Positions 24,366 to 33,304 of a DNA stretch of 64,000 nucleotides are shown here, piece after piece (the stretch's first letter is position 1; each line of letters opens with the position of its first letter). The translations under genes and the position numbers were made by a program. A model generated the notes under the pieces. That model saw nothing but the letters and a program-made list of their open reading frames with translations, ran no database searches and was not told the DNA's origin. The DNA lies in the NCBI RefSeq assembly GCF_036053395.1, contig NZ_CP107942.1:5360501-5424500 (forward strand), in the 5' to 3' direction. This DNA is from Actinoplanes sp. NBC_00393. Lineage in GTDB: Bacteria; Actinomycetota; Actinomycetes; Mycobacteriales; Micromonosporaceae.

Positions 24366-24375
24366 CGAGGCGGGC
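24350..24375. terminator. Weak hairpin between convergent genes
   Basis: GCCCGCC (24350-24356) can pair with GGCGGGC (24369-24375) across a 12-nt loop that contains the SLOG gene stop codon. It lies between convergent genes. Confidence 0.4.
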
Positions 24376-24387
24376 AGCGCCCGGCGC

Positions 24388-25359
24388 TCAGTTGCCGCTG
24401 AGCGTCTGGATCGTTCCGCCGGTGAGTAGCCCCTGGTAGTAGCTGCCGCCCGGGTAGTACGTGGCAGTGGTCGTGCCGGCCACCGCGTCCGACGCCCAGG
24501 CCACCGCAAGCGTCTGCAGCGCGGTCACGTTCTTGGCCTGGGAGGCGCCGCCGGTCAGCGTGCAGAGCGCGTCAGTGCTGGCCCCTTCCGCGTCGCAGTG
24601 GCTGCCGCTGGTGAGCCGGACGCCGAGGAACGGCCGGTCGAGCTGGTCGACCAGTTCGACGGTGCCGCTGGCGTTGCTGTTCGACAGGTACGGCGGCGAG
24701 GAGACGGTGTAGATCGGGAGGCCGGTGTTCGCCAGCCCGGACAGCCCGGTGGCCATGTTGGAGCCGGCCGGCGACTTGACCGGGTCGAGCAGCTGCAGGT
24801 ATTTCAGGGCCGCGAACGCGCTGGGGTGCGTGGTGCGCAGCCGGTTGGCGATGTAGGTGACGGCTTCCCCGCCGGCCGAGTGCCCGGCCAGCACGTACCT
24901 GGTGGGCAGGGTGCTGCCGGACCGGCCGGCCGCGGTGGCCGCCGCCGCGTAACTGCGGGCGAGGGCGCTGGTCGGGGTGGTCGCCTGCCCGAGCCAGGCG
25001 GCCACGCTGTTCAGGAAGGCGGTGTTGTTGCCGGTGTTGTTGACCGTGCACCCGTAGAGGTTGATCGACGGCAGGGCCGGCGCGAAGACCAGGAAGCCCG
25101 CGGCCTGATACCTGCGGGCCAGATCGGCCATGTTGCTGTTCGAGCGGGAGAAGCCGTGCTGCAGGAAGACCAGCGCTTTCGGGCTGGTGGTGGCCGGGAA
25201 GTACCAGTCGGCGTCCTGCTTGTAGGTGGAGATCCAGCAGGGGACCGAGATCTCCCCGTCGACTTCGACGGCGGCGGCCTGCGCCGCGCTCGGCGTGGCG
25301 AACAGGACGGTTGCGGACAGCAGCAGGGCCGCGAGGATGCGGCGCGGGGACAGGGACAC
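24388..25359 (-). CDS. Secreted alpha/beta hydrolase
   Basis: A 323-residue serine hydrolase with a signal peptide (residues 1-29, ending AAQAAA). The oxyanion region LQHGFSRSNSN and the nucleophile elbow GHSAGGEA (Ser) are clear, and a His in SGSHCDAEG is a plausible triad member. Cysteines suggest extracellular disulfides. The fold resembles secreted lipase/chlorophyllase-like esterases. The GTG at 25359 follows GGAGG. Operator F is centred 40 nt upstream of the start, so this gene seems to belong to the catabolic regulon. Confidence 0.8.
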   Translation of the reverse strand: MSLSPRRILAALLLSATVLFATPSAAQAAAVEVDGEISVPCWISTYKQDADWYFPATTSPKALVFLQHGFSRSNSNMADLARRYQAAGFLVFAPALPSINLYGCTVNNTGNNTAFLNSVAAWLGQATTPTSALARSYAAAATAAGRSGSTLPTRYVLAGHSAGGEAVTYIANRLRTTHPSAFAALKYLQLLDPVKSPAGSNMATGLSGLANTGLPIYTVSSPPYLSNSNASGTVELVDQLDRPFLGVRLTSGSHCDAEGASTDALCTLTGGASQAKNVTALQTLAVAWASDAVAGTTTATYYPGGSYYQGLLTGGTIQTLSGN

Positions 25360-25392
25360 GGGCCCTCCAGGGGGTCAGCCGTAACACTCTCC

Positions 25393-25405
25393 GAAACAGT
25401 GTTTC
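25393..25405. promoter_or_regulatory. Perfect operator site F (13-bp palindrome)
   Basis: GAAAC-AGT-GTTTC, an exact match to the shared GAAAC-N3-GTTTC core, 34-46 nt upstream of the secreted hydrolase start. The flanks do not extend the palindrome. Confidence 0.72.
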
Positions 25406-25445
25406 CATTAGCGTGTATCAATCGGCCTCTGTCAAGCGCACGGAA

Positions 25446-25473
25446 AAGCCCGGCGCCACCGGGCACCGGGCTT
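25446..25473 (-). terminator. Terminator-like hairpin downstream of the small membrane gene
   Basis: AAGCCCGG (25446-25453) pairs with CCGGGCTT (25466-25473) over a 12-nt loop, just beyond the stop of the minus-strand gene ending at 25491. Confidence 0.6.
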
Positions 25474-25490
25474 CCACGAGCGGACAGACG

Positions 25491-25754
25491 TCAGTCCTCG
25501 CGCCAGGGCACCACGAGCGGGTGCCGCTCCTCGTCACGTGCGGCGATGCCGGCCATCGACCGCAGATATTGACGCTGAGTGATGTCGCCGTCCATCAGCT
25601 GCGTGCAGAGCACGCCCTCGAGGCTCTGCGGGCCGAAGAGCGCTTCCGGGATGGCCAGCGGCTCCGCCTCGGCCCGAGCGTCCGCCCGTACCCCGCGCAC
25701 CGCGAGCACGCAGGCGGCAGCCAGGACCAGGATGAGCAGGGACAGGATCAGCAT
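25491..25754 (-). CDS. Small single-pass membrane protein
   Basis: An 87-residue hypothetical protein: one transmembrane helix (LILSLLILVLAAACVLAV) and a soluble C-terminal domain with LEGVLCTQLMDGDITQRQYLRSMAGIAARDEERHP. The latter resembles a SHOCT-like short motif that ends many actinobacterial membrane proteins; this is a weak resemblance. The ATG at 25754 has AAGG 8 nt upstream; an in-frame TTG at 25775 would add MTDKAVA but has no ribosome site. It is transcribed alone. Confidence 0.5.
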   Translation of the reverse strand: MLILSLLILVLAAACVLAVRGVRADARAEAEPLAIPEALFGPQSLEGVLCTQLMDGDITQRQYLRSMAGIAARDEERHPLVVPWRED

Positions 25755-25868
25755 TGCCACCGCCTTGTCGGTCAACGCGGGGCTGGATGCCCCACCTGAC
25801 AGAGAGAACGGATTACCGGGCGTGTCGGTTCGACGCTCTGCGTCACTGTCCGCTACTAAATTCCGGAA

Positions 25869-27467
25869 CTAGCCCAGACCGACCACCGCCACCATGAGCG
25901 GCAGCAGCACCAGGATCAGGATCGCGCCGAGCACGTCGAAGGAGATCCCGGAGCGGATCATCGTGGTGATCGGCACGACGCCGGAGCCGTAGACGATGGC
26001 GTTCTGCGGGGTGGAGACCGGCAGCATGAAGCCGAACGAGGCGGCGAAGGTCGCGGCGAGCGCCGGCACCAGCGGGTTCACCCCGGCCGCCACCGCGATC
26101 GGGATGATGATCGGCACCACCACGGCGGCGGAGGCGGTGTTGCTGGTGGTCTCCGAGACGATGATCGCCAGGACGACGGCGAACGCGGTGATCGCGAACA
26201 TGCTGGACAGGCCGAGCGCCTCAGCGCTGGAGGTGCCGATGGTCTCGGCCAGCCCGGTGTCGGCGAGCAGCGAGCCGAAGATGATGCCGGTGCCGAAGAG
26301 CAGGATGGTGCCCCAGTCGATGCGGGCCGCGTCGCTCCAGTTCAGCGTGAACTCGCGCTCGCGCCACGAGGTGGGCAGCAGGAAGAGCAGCGCGGCGCCG
26401 AGCACCGCCACGATTCCCTCGTTGAGCCGCTCCGAGACGGTGTCGTAGACGGCCGAGTCGGTGCCCCAGCCCACGGCCACGATGCCGGGCACGATCCAGA
26501 GCGTCACCGTGGTGGCGAAGGCGATCAGCGTGTTGCGTTCGGCGACCGAGAACTTTCCGAGCTTCGCGCGCTCGGCGGCCACATACTCCTCGACTCCCTC
26601 GATCCGGCGGATCTCGGGCTTGTTCAGCAGAAGCAGCACCAGGGCCAGCACGGCGAACATGGCGAGGCAGATCGGCGCCGCCATGGCCATCCACGCGGCG
26701 AACGAGATCTTCTCCCCGGTCGCCTCCTCGATCAGCCCCCGGCCGATCAGGTTCGGCGGGCTGCCCACCGGGGTGAGCAGGCCACCGACGCTTGCGCCGT
26801 ACGCCAGCATCAACAGCAGCGCCGCGCCCACCCGCAGCCGCGTCGGATCGAAATCGGCCTGGACCAGGCCGCGGTCCTGCATCATCTTCGCGATCACCGC
26901 GAGGATGCCGAGCGCGGTGGGCAGCAGCATCGCCACCGTCGCGGTGTTCGACACGAAAGCCGAGAGCAGAGCGGTGATCACCCCGAAGGCGATGATCACC
27001 CGGACCGTGGAGCGGCCGACGCCGGGCAGCGAGAGCATCCGGAACGCGAACCGCCGGGCCAGGCCGTGCTTGAGCATCGCCTGGGCCAGGATGAACGCGC
27101 CGATGAAGGTGAAGACGGTGGACGAGCCGAACGGCTCCAGCACGTCCGATGCGGGCGCCACCCCGAAGACCACGATGCAGCCCACACCGATCAGGCCGCC
27201 GATCGGGATCGGCACCGCCTCGGTCACCCAGAGCACGATCACGCCGAGCAGGACCGCGGAGAGCACCTGCTGGCTGGGCCGCAGGTCGAGCGGCAGCGCG
27301 AGGAAGATCAGGGTCACGACCGGGGCGAGAAAGAGCCCGACGGTACGGCGCCCGCGCTCGAATCGTTCCTCGCGCGGCGAGAGCCGTTGCTCGCCGAGAC
27401 TCCGGTAGGTTCCGCCGCCCAGCAGGCGACGTTCGACATCAGTGCGGGCGCCCTCGGTTGTGGACAT
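25869..27467 (-). CDS. DASS-family (SLC13/CitT-like) dicarboxylate transporter
   Basis: A 532-residue membrane protein with about 11-12 helices after a 45-residue basic cytoplasmic N-terminus. The two SNT motifs that bind Na+ and carboxylate are present: SAFVSNTATVAM in the first half and VSETTSNTASAAV in the second. GSPPNLIGRG and PVSTPQNAIVYGSG are the paired re-entrant loops. It imports di- or tricarboxylates with sodium. It is a single-gene unit facing away from the cslA locus. Confidence 0.88.
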   Translation of the reverse strand: MSTTEGARTDVERRLLGGGTYRSLGEQRLSPREERFERGRRTVGLFLAPVVTLIFLALPLDLRPSQQVLSAVLLGVIVLWVTEAVPIPIGGLIGVGCIVVFGVAPASDVLEPFGSSTVFTFIGAFILAQAMLKHGLARRFAFRMLSLPGVGRSTVRVIIAFGVITALLSAFVSNTATVAMLLPTALGILAVIAKMMQDRGLVQADFDPTRLRVGAALLLMLAYGASVGGLLTPVGSPPNLIGRGLIEEATGEKISFAAWMAMAAPICLAMFAVLALVLLLLNKPEIRRIEGVEEYVAAERAKLGKFSVAERNTLIAFATTVTLWIVPGIVAVGWGTDSAVYDTVSERLNEGIVAVLGAALLFLLPTSWREREFTLNWSDAARIDWGTILLFGTGIIFGSLLADTGLAETIGTSSAEALGLSSMFAITAFAVVLAIIVSETTSNTASAAVVVPIIIPIAVAAGVNPLVPALAATFAASFGFMLPVSTPQNAIVYGSGVVPITTMIRSGISFDVLGAILILVLLPLMVAVVGLG

Positions 27468-27823
27468 CTCCGACCTCCCTCTGTGACCCCCCTCACTTAT
27501 CCAATCTCGAGTCCGCCGACACGACCGGGTACCGCTATGTACGAATTTTGGAGAACATAGCTATTGTTCCACTGTGCCCGATAAGCGAGTTAGTTACACT
27601 GCGCGGCCATTGTCATGCAATGAGTGAGGTAGATGACGGAAAGTAACCTCGCGATACTCCAGCCATTCGTGACCTTGACCACGCAAGATCACATAATCGA
27701 TCGCCAATACCTACTCTGACGTGCTGTCTTAGCGAGAGCAGAGCGACGCCAGGCATCACCGGCAACAGAGTGATGACGACCGTCCAAATTACTTAGAGCG
27801 ACAGACCGTCGCGGGGGAGTCCG
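27468..27823. promoter_or_regulatory. AT-richer leader region upstream of cslA
   Basis: A 356-bp non-coding gap between divergent genes, clearly less GC-rich than its surroundings. It holds an inverted repeat CTATGT (27535-27540) / ACATAG (27555-27560) and a long leader before the cslA ATG, which is preceded by a GGGGGAG ribosome site. No riboswitch class could be recognised. Confidence 0.45.
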
Positions 27824-29560
27824 ATGACAGGCCAGCAACCGGGCAGCCATCACTACGACTACATCGGTTTCAGCCGCATCGCCGGCCCGGCCGAACCCGT
27901 ACCGGACGGCAAGTACCGGGTCCGGCTCCGCCCGCTCTCCCGCCGCCGGCCCGTGCGGTCCGTGCTCATCGCGCTCTTCGCGTTCGCCTTCGAGGCGACC
28001 TTCTTCGGCTGGCTGCTCTCCTCGATCGAGCTGCCGGACCGCCGGATGCACGCGGTGCTGTTCGCGGCCACCGTGTTCATGATCGGGGCGACCGCCCTGA
28101 TCGAACTGTTCCGCCTGGTCAACGTCGTGACGCTCTGCCTGGCCACGCTCTGGGCCCGGGACCCGGTGCCGGTGATGCCGCAGCAGCGGCTGCGCGTCGC
28201 CTTCCTCACCACGATCGTTCCCGGCAAGGAGCCGATCGAGATGGTGGAGAAGACGCTGCGGGCGGCCCGCAAGGTCCGGCACGGCGGCCGGTACGACGTG
28301 TGGCTGCTCGACGAGGGCAACGACCCGGACGTCAAGGCCATGTGCGCGCGGCTCGGCGTGAACCACTTCAGCCGCAAGGGCGTCGAGAAGTACAACACCG
28401 AGGCCGGGGCCTTCAAGACGAAGACCAAGCACGGCAACTACAACGCCTGGGTGGACAAGCACGGCACCGGCTACGACGTGTTCGTCTCGGTCGACCCGGA
28501 CCACGTGCCGATGCCGAACTTCTGCGAACGGCTGCTCGGCTACTTCCGCGATCCGGACGTGGCCTTCGTGATCGGCCCGCAGATCTACGGCAACTACGAC
28601 AACGTGGTCACCCGCTGGGCCGAGTCGCAGCAGTACCTGTTCCACTCGCTGCTGCAGCGGGCCGGCAACCGGCTGGGCATCCCGATGCTGGTCGGCACCA
28701 ACAACGCGGTACGCATCGCCGCGCTCAAGGCGATCGGCGGCCTGCAGGACTCGATCACCGAGGACATGGCCACCAGCCTGGCCGTGCACGGCACCCGCAA
28801 CAAGGCCACCACCCGCCGCTGGAAGTCGGTCTACACCCCGGACGTGCTCGCCGTCGGTGAGGGCCCGTCCTCGTGGACCGACTACTTCAGCCAGCAGCAC
28901 CGCTGGTCGCGCGGCACCGACGAGGTGGTGGTGGCCAACTTCGCGCGTACCGTGCGGCGGCTCGGCTTCCGGCGCAGCGTGCAGTACGCGCTGCTGATGG
29001 CCTACTACCCGCTCACCGCGATCTCCTGGCTGCTCGGCGCGGCGACCGCGGTCTGCCACATCGTGCTCGGCGCCAAGGGTGTGCAGGTGCCGCAGGAGGT
29101 GTGGCTGATGCTCTACGTCGACGCCGCGCTCTTCCAGGTCGGCCTCTACCTCTGGAACCGGCGGCACAACGTGAGCCCGCACGAGGACGCCGGCTCGTCC
29201 GGTCTGACCGGCATGCTGCTGTCCACCCTGTGCGCCCCGATCTATGTCACCTCGTTCCTGCAGGCGGTGCTGCGCCGCCGGGCCGGGTTCGTGGTGACGC
29301 CGAAGGGGGACTCGGCCAGCCCGGACTCCCTGCTCACCTTCCGTACCCATCTGCGCTGGGCCGGCTTCTTCGCCGCGCTGCTGGTCGTGGCCGTGTTCAC
29401 CGGGCACGCGTACGGCTTCATGTGGCTGTGGCCGGCGCTCAACCTGACCCTCTGCCTGATCCCGCCGGCGATCTGGGCACTGCAGTCGCTCACCCGCAAG
29501 CCGGAGCAGCCGGCCGAGACCCGTGCCGCCGCTGAAGAACCCGTGGAGACCTACGCATGA
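27824..29560 (+). CDS. cslA: Cellulose synthase-like family 2 glycosyltransferase
   Basis: A 578-residue processive beta-glycosyltransferase in the membrane. Two N-terminal helices (about 46-65 and 78-100) precede the GT2 domain. Catalytic features: Asp163 (LLDEGND), Asp224/Asp226 (VDPDH), Asp314 (TED) and QQHRW at 357-361. Four or more C-terminal helices follow. It matches the CslA of streptomycetes, which makes a beta-glucan at growing hyphal tips. The gene overlaps glxA by ATGA, and a GH6 glucanase lies just downstream, the same locus content as in Streptomyces. Confidence 0.9.
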   Translation: MTGQQPGSHHYDYIGFSRIAGPAEPVPDGKYRVRLRPLSRRRPVRSVLIALFAFAFEATFFGWLLSSIELPDRRMHAVLFAATVFMIGATALIELFRLVNVVTLCLATLWARDPVPVMPQQRLRVAFLTTIVPGKEPIEMVEKTLRAARKVRHGGRYDVWLLDEGNDPDVKAMCARLGVNHFSRKGVEKYNTEAGAFKTKTKHGNYNAWVDKHGTGYDVFVSVDPDHVPMPNFCERLLGYFRDPDVAFVIGPQIYGNYDNVVTRWAESQQYLFHSLLQRAGNRLGIPMLVGTNNAVRIAALKAIGGLQDSITEDMATSLAVHGTRNKATTRRWKSVYTPDVLAVGEGPSSWTDYFSQQHRWSRGTDEVVVANFARTVRRLGFRRSVQYALLMAYYPLTAISWLLGAATAVCHIVLGAKGVQVPQEVWLMLYVDAALFQVGLYLWNRRHNVSPHEDAGSSGLTGMLLSTLCAPIYVTSFLQAVLRRRAGFVVTPKGDSASPDSLLTFRTHLRWAGFFAALLVVAVFTGHAYGFMWLWPALNLTLCLIPPAIWALQSLTRKPEQPAETRAAAEEPVETYA

Positions 29561-31506
29561 CCCGCCGCAAACCCAGCCTGGCCCGCCGGCTGCTCACCGC
29601 GATCGTGGCGCTGATCGCCGCTGCCGCCGTCGTGGTGGTGAACCGCCCGATGGTCGTTTTCGCCGCCGACCAGTACCACGACTTCACCATCAACCGGCAG
29701 ACCTACAAGGAGGAGTTCGGCCACTGGTCGATGCTGCCGGTGCCGGCCGACTTCAAAGTCAACGCGATCCACGCCGCCCTGCTGAACACCGGCAAGGTGC
29801 TGATCATCGCGGGGTCCGGCAACAACCGGGACAACTTCGAGGCCGGCACGTTCCAGACCGTGCTGTGGGACCCGGCCACCGACAAGTTCTCGCTGGTGCC
29901 GACGCCGACCGACCTGTTCTGCGCCGGGCACACCTTCCTGCAGAACGGCAACCTGCTCGTCGCCGGCGGCACCAAGTCGTACGAGGTGCTCGAGGCCGAC
30001 ATCAAGCACGCGGCCGGCGTCATGAAGATCAAGAACGAGTCACCGGACCACGGCGCGCGCACCTTCCCGAAGGGCACCGTGCTCACCTCGGCCGACGGGC
30101 GCAAGTACGCCACCCGCGCCGACCTCACCGTCCCGGCCGCGAGCAAGATGCAGCACGGGGCGCACACCATGGTGCACGCCGGTGAGGCCGAGGTCTGGGT
30201 GGACGCGGTCGAGGAGGGCGACGCCCCGGTCGTCAAGCAGCCGGCCCAGTACTCGATCGCCGGCCTGACCGGCCTGGACGCCCGCAACCTCTACGGCGTG
30301 GCCGAGAAGATCACCCGCGAGAAGCAGGAGTACGGCGGCGACAAGACCTCGTACGAGTTCGACCCGCGAACCGAGCGCTACGTGCGCACCGGCGACATGG
30401 TCGAGCACCGCTGGTACCCGACGCTGGCGCCGCTGCCGAACGGCGACATCCTGGCCGTCTCCGGTCTGGACGAGTTCGGCCGGATGCTGCCCGGCCGCAA
30501 CGAGACCTACCGCACCGCGGAGAAGCGCTGGGTCGCCGCGCCGAACCTGACCCGGGTCTTCCCGACCTACCCCGCGCTGTTCGAAACCAAGGACGACCGG
30601 CTGTTCTTCTCCGGCTCGAACGCGGGATACGGCTCGGACACCGAGGGCCGCACCCCGGGCCTGTGGAACACGCGCACCAACAAGTTCCAGAACGTGCCCG
30701 GCCTGAAGGACCCGGCGATGACCGAGACCAGCGCCTCCGTGCTGCTGCCGCCGGCGCAGGAGCAGAAGGTGATGATCCTCGGCGGTGGCGCGGTCGGTGA
30801 CTCGCCGGTCTCCACGGCCCGCACCGCGATCGTCGACCTCGACGTGCCGAAACCGGCCTACCAGCCGGGCCCGGACCTGCCGAACCCCACCCGATACCTG
30901 AACACCGTGGTGCTGCCCGACGACACCGTGTTCACCAGTCACGGCTCGTCCGGCTACCGGGGTGGGCCGTACCAGGGCGCCAAACGCAGCGACCTGCTGG
31001 CCGCGCAGATCTACGACCCGGGCAGCAACGAGTTCCGTACCGCGGCGGCGCCGACCGTGGGCCGCAACTATCACTCGGAGGCCCTGCTGCTGCCGGACGG
31101 ACGGGTGGTCACCATGGGCAGCGACCCGATCTACGCCCGCAACGGCCGCGACCCGGGCACGTTCGAGCAGCGGATCGAGATCTACAGCCCGCCGTACCTG
31201 TTCCAGAAGAACGCGCGGCCGCAGGTCACGGCCGGACCGGCGATGCTGAAGCGCGGTGGCACGTACACCTTCACCACGCCCGACGCGGGCCGGATCCGGG
31301 CCGCCCGGCTGGTCCGTCCCAGCGCGGTCACCCACGGCACCGACGTCGACCAGCGTTCGGTGGCGCTGACCGCGGCGGCGATCCCGGGCGGGATCACCGT
31401 CACCGTGCCGAAGGAGCGCGGCCTGGTGCCGGCCGGCTGGTACATGCTGTTCGTGACCGACGACGCGGGCGTGCCGTCGCAGGCCCGCTGGGTCCAGGTC
31501 TCCTAG
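29557..31506 (+). CDS. glxA: GlxA-like copper radical oxidase
   Basis: A 649-residue membrane-anchored or secreted oxidase of the galactose-oxidase family. An N-terminal hydrophobic helix (residues 12-36) is followed by a seven-bladed kelch propeller and the C-terminal DUF1929 Ig domain. By alignment with galactose oxidase, Cys122 (LFCAGHTF) and Tyr287 (HRWYPT) would form the thioether cofactor; Tyr505-His506 (NYHSEALLLPDGR) and His593 (VTHGTDVDQR) are the remaining copper ligands. It oxidises glycan alcohols and needs copper. Coupled to cslA by ATGA, it presumably modifies the CslA glucan. Confidence 0.9.
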   Translation: MTRRKPSLARRLLTAIVALIAAAAVVVVNRPMVVFAADQYHDFTINRQTYKEEFGHWSMLPVPADFKVNAIHAALLNTGKVLIIAGSGNNRDNFEAGTFQTVLWDPATDKFSLVPTPTDLFCAGHTFLQNGNLLVAGGTKSYEVLEADIKHAAGVMKIKNESPDHGARTFPKGTVLTSADGRKYATRADLTVPAASKMQHGAHTMVHAGEAEVWVDAVEEGDAPVVKQPAQYSIAGLTGLDARNLYGVAEKITREKQEYGGDKTSYEFDPRTERYVRTGDMVEHRWYPTLAPLPNGDILAVSGLDEFGRMLPGRNETYRTAEKRWVAAPNLTRVFPTYPALFETKDDRLFFSGSNAGYGSDTEGRTPGLWNTRTNKFQNVPGLKDPAMTETSASVLLPPAQEQKVMILGGGAVGDSPVSTARTAIVDLDVPKPAYQPGPDLPNPTRYLNTVVLPDDTVFTSHGSSGYRGGPYQGAKRSDLLAAQIYDPGSNEFRTAAAPTVGRNYHSEALLLPDGRVVTMGSDPIYARNGRDPGTFEQRIEIYSPPYLFQKNARPQVTAGPAMLKRGGTYTFTTPDAGRIRAARLVRPSAVTHGTDVDQRSVALTAAAIPGGITVTVPKERGLVPAGWYMLFVTDDAGVPSQARWVQVS

Positions 31507-31512
31507 CCGCGA

Positions 31513-32526
31513 TCAGTTGGTGGCCAGGTCGAGTGCGTACTCTGGCCACCACTGACCGGCCGCCGGCGCGCCCTTGCCGCAGGCGCCGTCCGACTCCCCC
31601 GGCCGCTTGATCCAGAGGAACGCGTCGACCAGCGGGTGCCCGGTCTCGGTGGTCGGCTCCTGGCCGAGAGCCCGGCCGGGCGGGTTGCACCAGTGCTTGT
31701 CGTCGGATCCGATCTTGGCGGGGCCGTTCCCGTTGCGGCTCGTGTCGATCACGAAGTGCGCGCCGTCGAGACGTTTCGAGATCTGCTCGCCGTACGCGAT
31801 GTTGGCCTCGGTGGTCTCGAAGTTCGCCACGTTGAGGCTGAAGCCGTCGGCCTGCTCCACTCCGGACTTACGCAGGGCGTCAGCGACCCGGGCGGCGTCG
31901 CGGACCCAGCTCGGGTTGCCGCCGTCCAGGTAGACCCGGACCCCCGGATCCTGCTTGAACTCGCTGACGGCGGCCTTGAGCAGCTCGTACCGCTCGATGG
32001 CGGAAGGACCGGTCACGCAGCCCTTGAGCACGTGCGTCATCGCGTCCGGCTCGAGCACCACGATCGCGTCGGAGCCGTGCACCGCGCCGGCCAGCCCGGT
32101 GATGAACGACCGGTACGCCGCGGCGTTCGGAGCGCCGCCCTCCGAGTGGCCACCACAGTCCCGGTTCGGCACGTGGTAGGCGACCAGCACCGGGGTACGC
32201 CCGGCCGCCGTCGCCGCGGCGACCAGCGCGCGGGCCCGCTCGGCGTAGCCAGGGTTGGCGTCGGCGAACCACACCGCCGCCGGCGAGGTCGCGATCTTGC
32301 GGATCGCCACGGCGTCCGCGGCACGTCCCGCGGCCTGCCACTCGGTGACCTGGTTCATCGCCGCGCCGGTCGGCTCCACGTAGAACGGCCCGGCGCCGAC
32401 CACCTCGGGGACGCTGGGCGCGACCGAGGAGGGCGTGACCGGGTCAGGGGTGTCACTGTCGCCCGAGCAGCCGGCAGCGCCGAACGCCACCAGGCCGCTG
32501 ATCAGGACCGCGGGAAGACTCTTCAT
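31513..32526 (-). CDS. GH6 family lipoprotein endoglucanase (CslZ-like)
   Basis: A 337-residue glycoside hydrolase family 6 enzyme with a lipoprotein signal (AFGAAGC, Cys at residue 19 or so). Family motifs: PVLVAYHVPNRDCGGHSEGG, VVLEPDAMTH (with the acid Asp), YLDGGNPSW, DTSRNGNGP, WCNPPGRALG and DAFLWIKRPGESDG. It cleaves beta-1,4-glucan. It is convergent with cslA-glxA, 6 bp apart, and matches the cslZ gene of that locus. The ATG at 32526 is chosen because the lipobox then lies at normal distance; no strong ribosome site is seen. Confidence 0.88.
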   Translation of the reverse strand: MKSLPAVLISGLVAFGAAGCSGDSDTPDPVTPSSVAPSVPEVVGAGPFYVEPTGAAMNQVTEWQAAGRAADAVAIRKIATSPAAVWFADANPGYAERARALVAAATAAGRTPVLVAYHVPNRDCGGHSEGGAPNAAAYRSFITGLAGAVHGSDAIVVLEPDAMTHVLKGCVTGPSAIERYELLKAAVSEFKQDPGVRVYLDGGNPSWVRDAARVADALRKSGVEQADGFSLNVANFETTEANIAYGEQISKRLDGAHFVIDTSRNGNGPAKIGSDDKHWCNPPGRALGQEPTTETGHPLVDAFLWIKRPGESDGACGKGAPAAGQWWPEYALDLATN

Positions 32527-32566
32527 CGACCGCAACGCTACTTGATCAGGATTTATCACTACATGC

Positions 32567-33304
32567 TCAGCGGACCGAAAGTGCGACCCTCACCGCCTCC
32601 TCCCGGGTGGCGAAGCCCTCCAGCCGATAGGTGACCGGCTGCGGCGTCTCCCAGATCAGCGTCGGCCCGGCCAGCCGCGCCGTCTCGTCGCGTTTGACCC
32701 CGTCCGTTCCGATGTAGGTCAACGGATGCGGCTCCGGCAGCCAGAGCGCCGCGTGACTCGTGCCGGCGAGTTCCGGCACCCATTCGGTGTTCGGCGTCAT
32801 CTTTATGAAGATCGGATCCAGTCCACCGGAGAACTGGTCGAATCGGACAGTTCCCCCACGGTAGATCAGGGTCACCACGCGCGGCCTCCCCTGCGCGTCC
32901 GGGTCGGCCAGCAGCACCTCCTCGGGCGGGCCCAGCAACTCGGGGGCCAGCACCGGGAAACCGGCTGCCCGCTCGGCCTCCACCAGATCCGCGGTGCGCG
33001 TCGACGGGAGCGGACTCGGGGTGGCCGGGAGAGCACCGGCTGGGAGCTCACGGCGTACCTCGATTCCGGCCACCCGCAGCAGGTCGCTGACCACCTCGAC
33101 CACCGCGGCGCGAGCCGGCGCGACCAGCGTGACGGTCGCGATCAGAGCGGCCGCCGCGGCCGCCAGAAAGAGCCGCAGGCGAGGCCGGCGTGCCGGCTGA
33201 GCAAGGCGAGCACGCACCGCACTCCGTTGATCAACCGCTTCCGGTACGGCCAGAGCGCGCCCGAGACTGCGCAGCTCATCGATCAGTTCGTCGTGTTCAG
33301 GCAC
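32567..33304 (-). CDS. Membrane-anchored partner (probable anti-sigma factor) of the ECF sigma
   Basis: A 245-residue protein: a cytoplasmic N-terminus (MPEHDELIDELRSLGRAL...), one transmembrane helix (about 43-65) and an extracellular DUF4367-like domain. It overlaps the sigma gene by 8 nt through a GTG start, the usual layout for a sigma and its membrane regulator. No zinc-binding HxxxCxxC motif is visible, so it is not a ZAS-type anti-sigma factor. The role as anti-sigma is inferred from gene order and topology. Confidence 0.68.
   Translation of the reverse strand: MPEHDELIDELRSLGRALAVPEAVDQRSAVRARLAQPARRPRLRLFLAAAAAALIATVTLVAPARAAVVEVVSDLLRVAGIEVRRELPAGALPATPSPLPSTRTADLVEAERAAGFPVLAPELLGPPEEVLLADPDAQGRPRVVTLIYRGGTVRFDQFSGGLDPIFIKMTPNTEWVPELAGTSHAALWLPEPHPLTYIGTDGVKRDETARLAGPTLIWETPQPVTYRLEGFATREEAVRVALSVR

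Noticed and set aside
20859..24509. 1216-residue minus-strand open frame across several genes
   Set aside because: It runs antisense through MFS, DUF2203 and SLOG genes and into another frame of the M20 gene; the translation has no recognisable domain.
27468..27823. c-di-AMP (ydaO) or other riboswitch before cslA
   Set aside because: I could not fit any known riboswitch core by eye; only the composition and small inverted repeats are supported.
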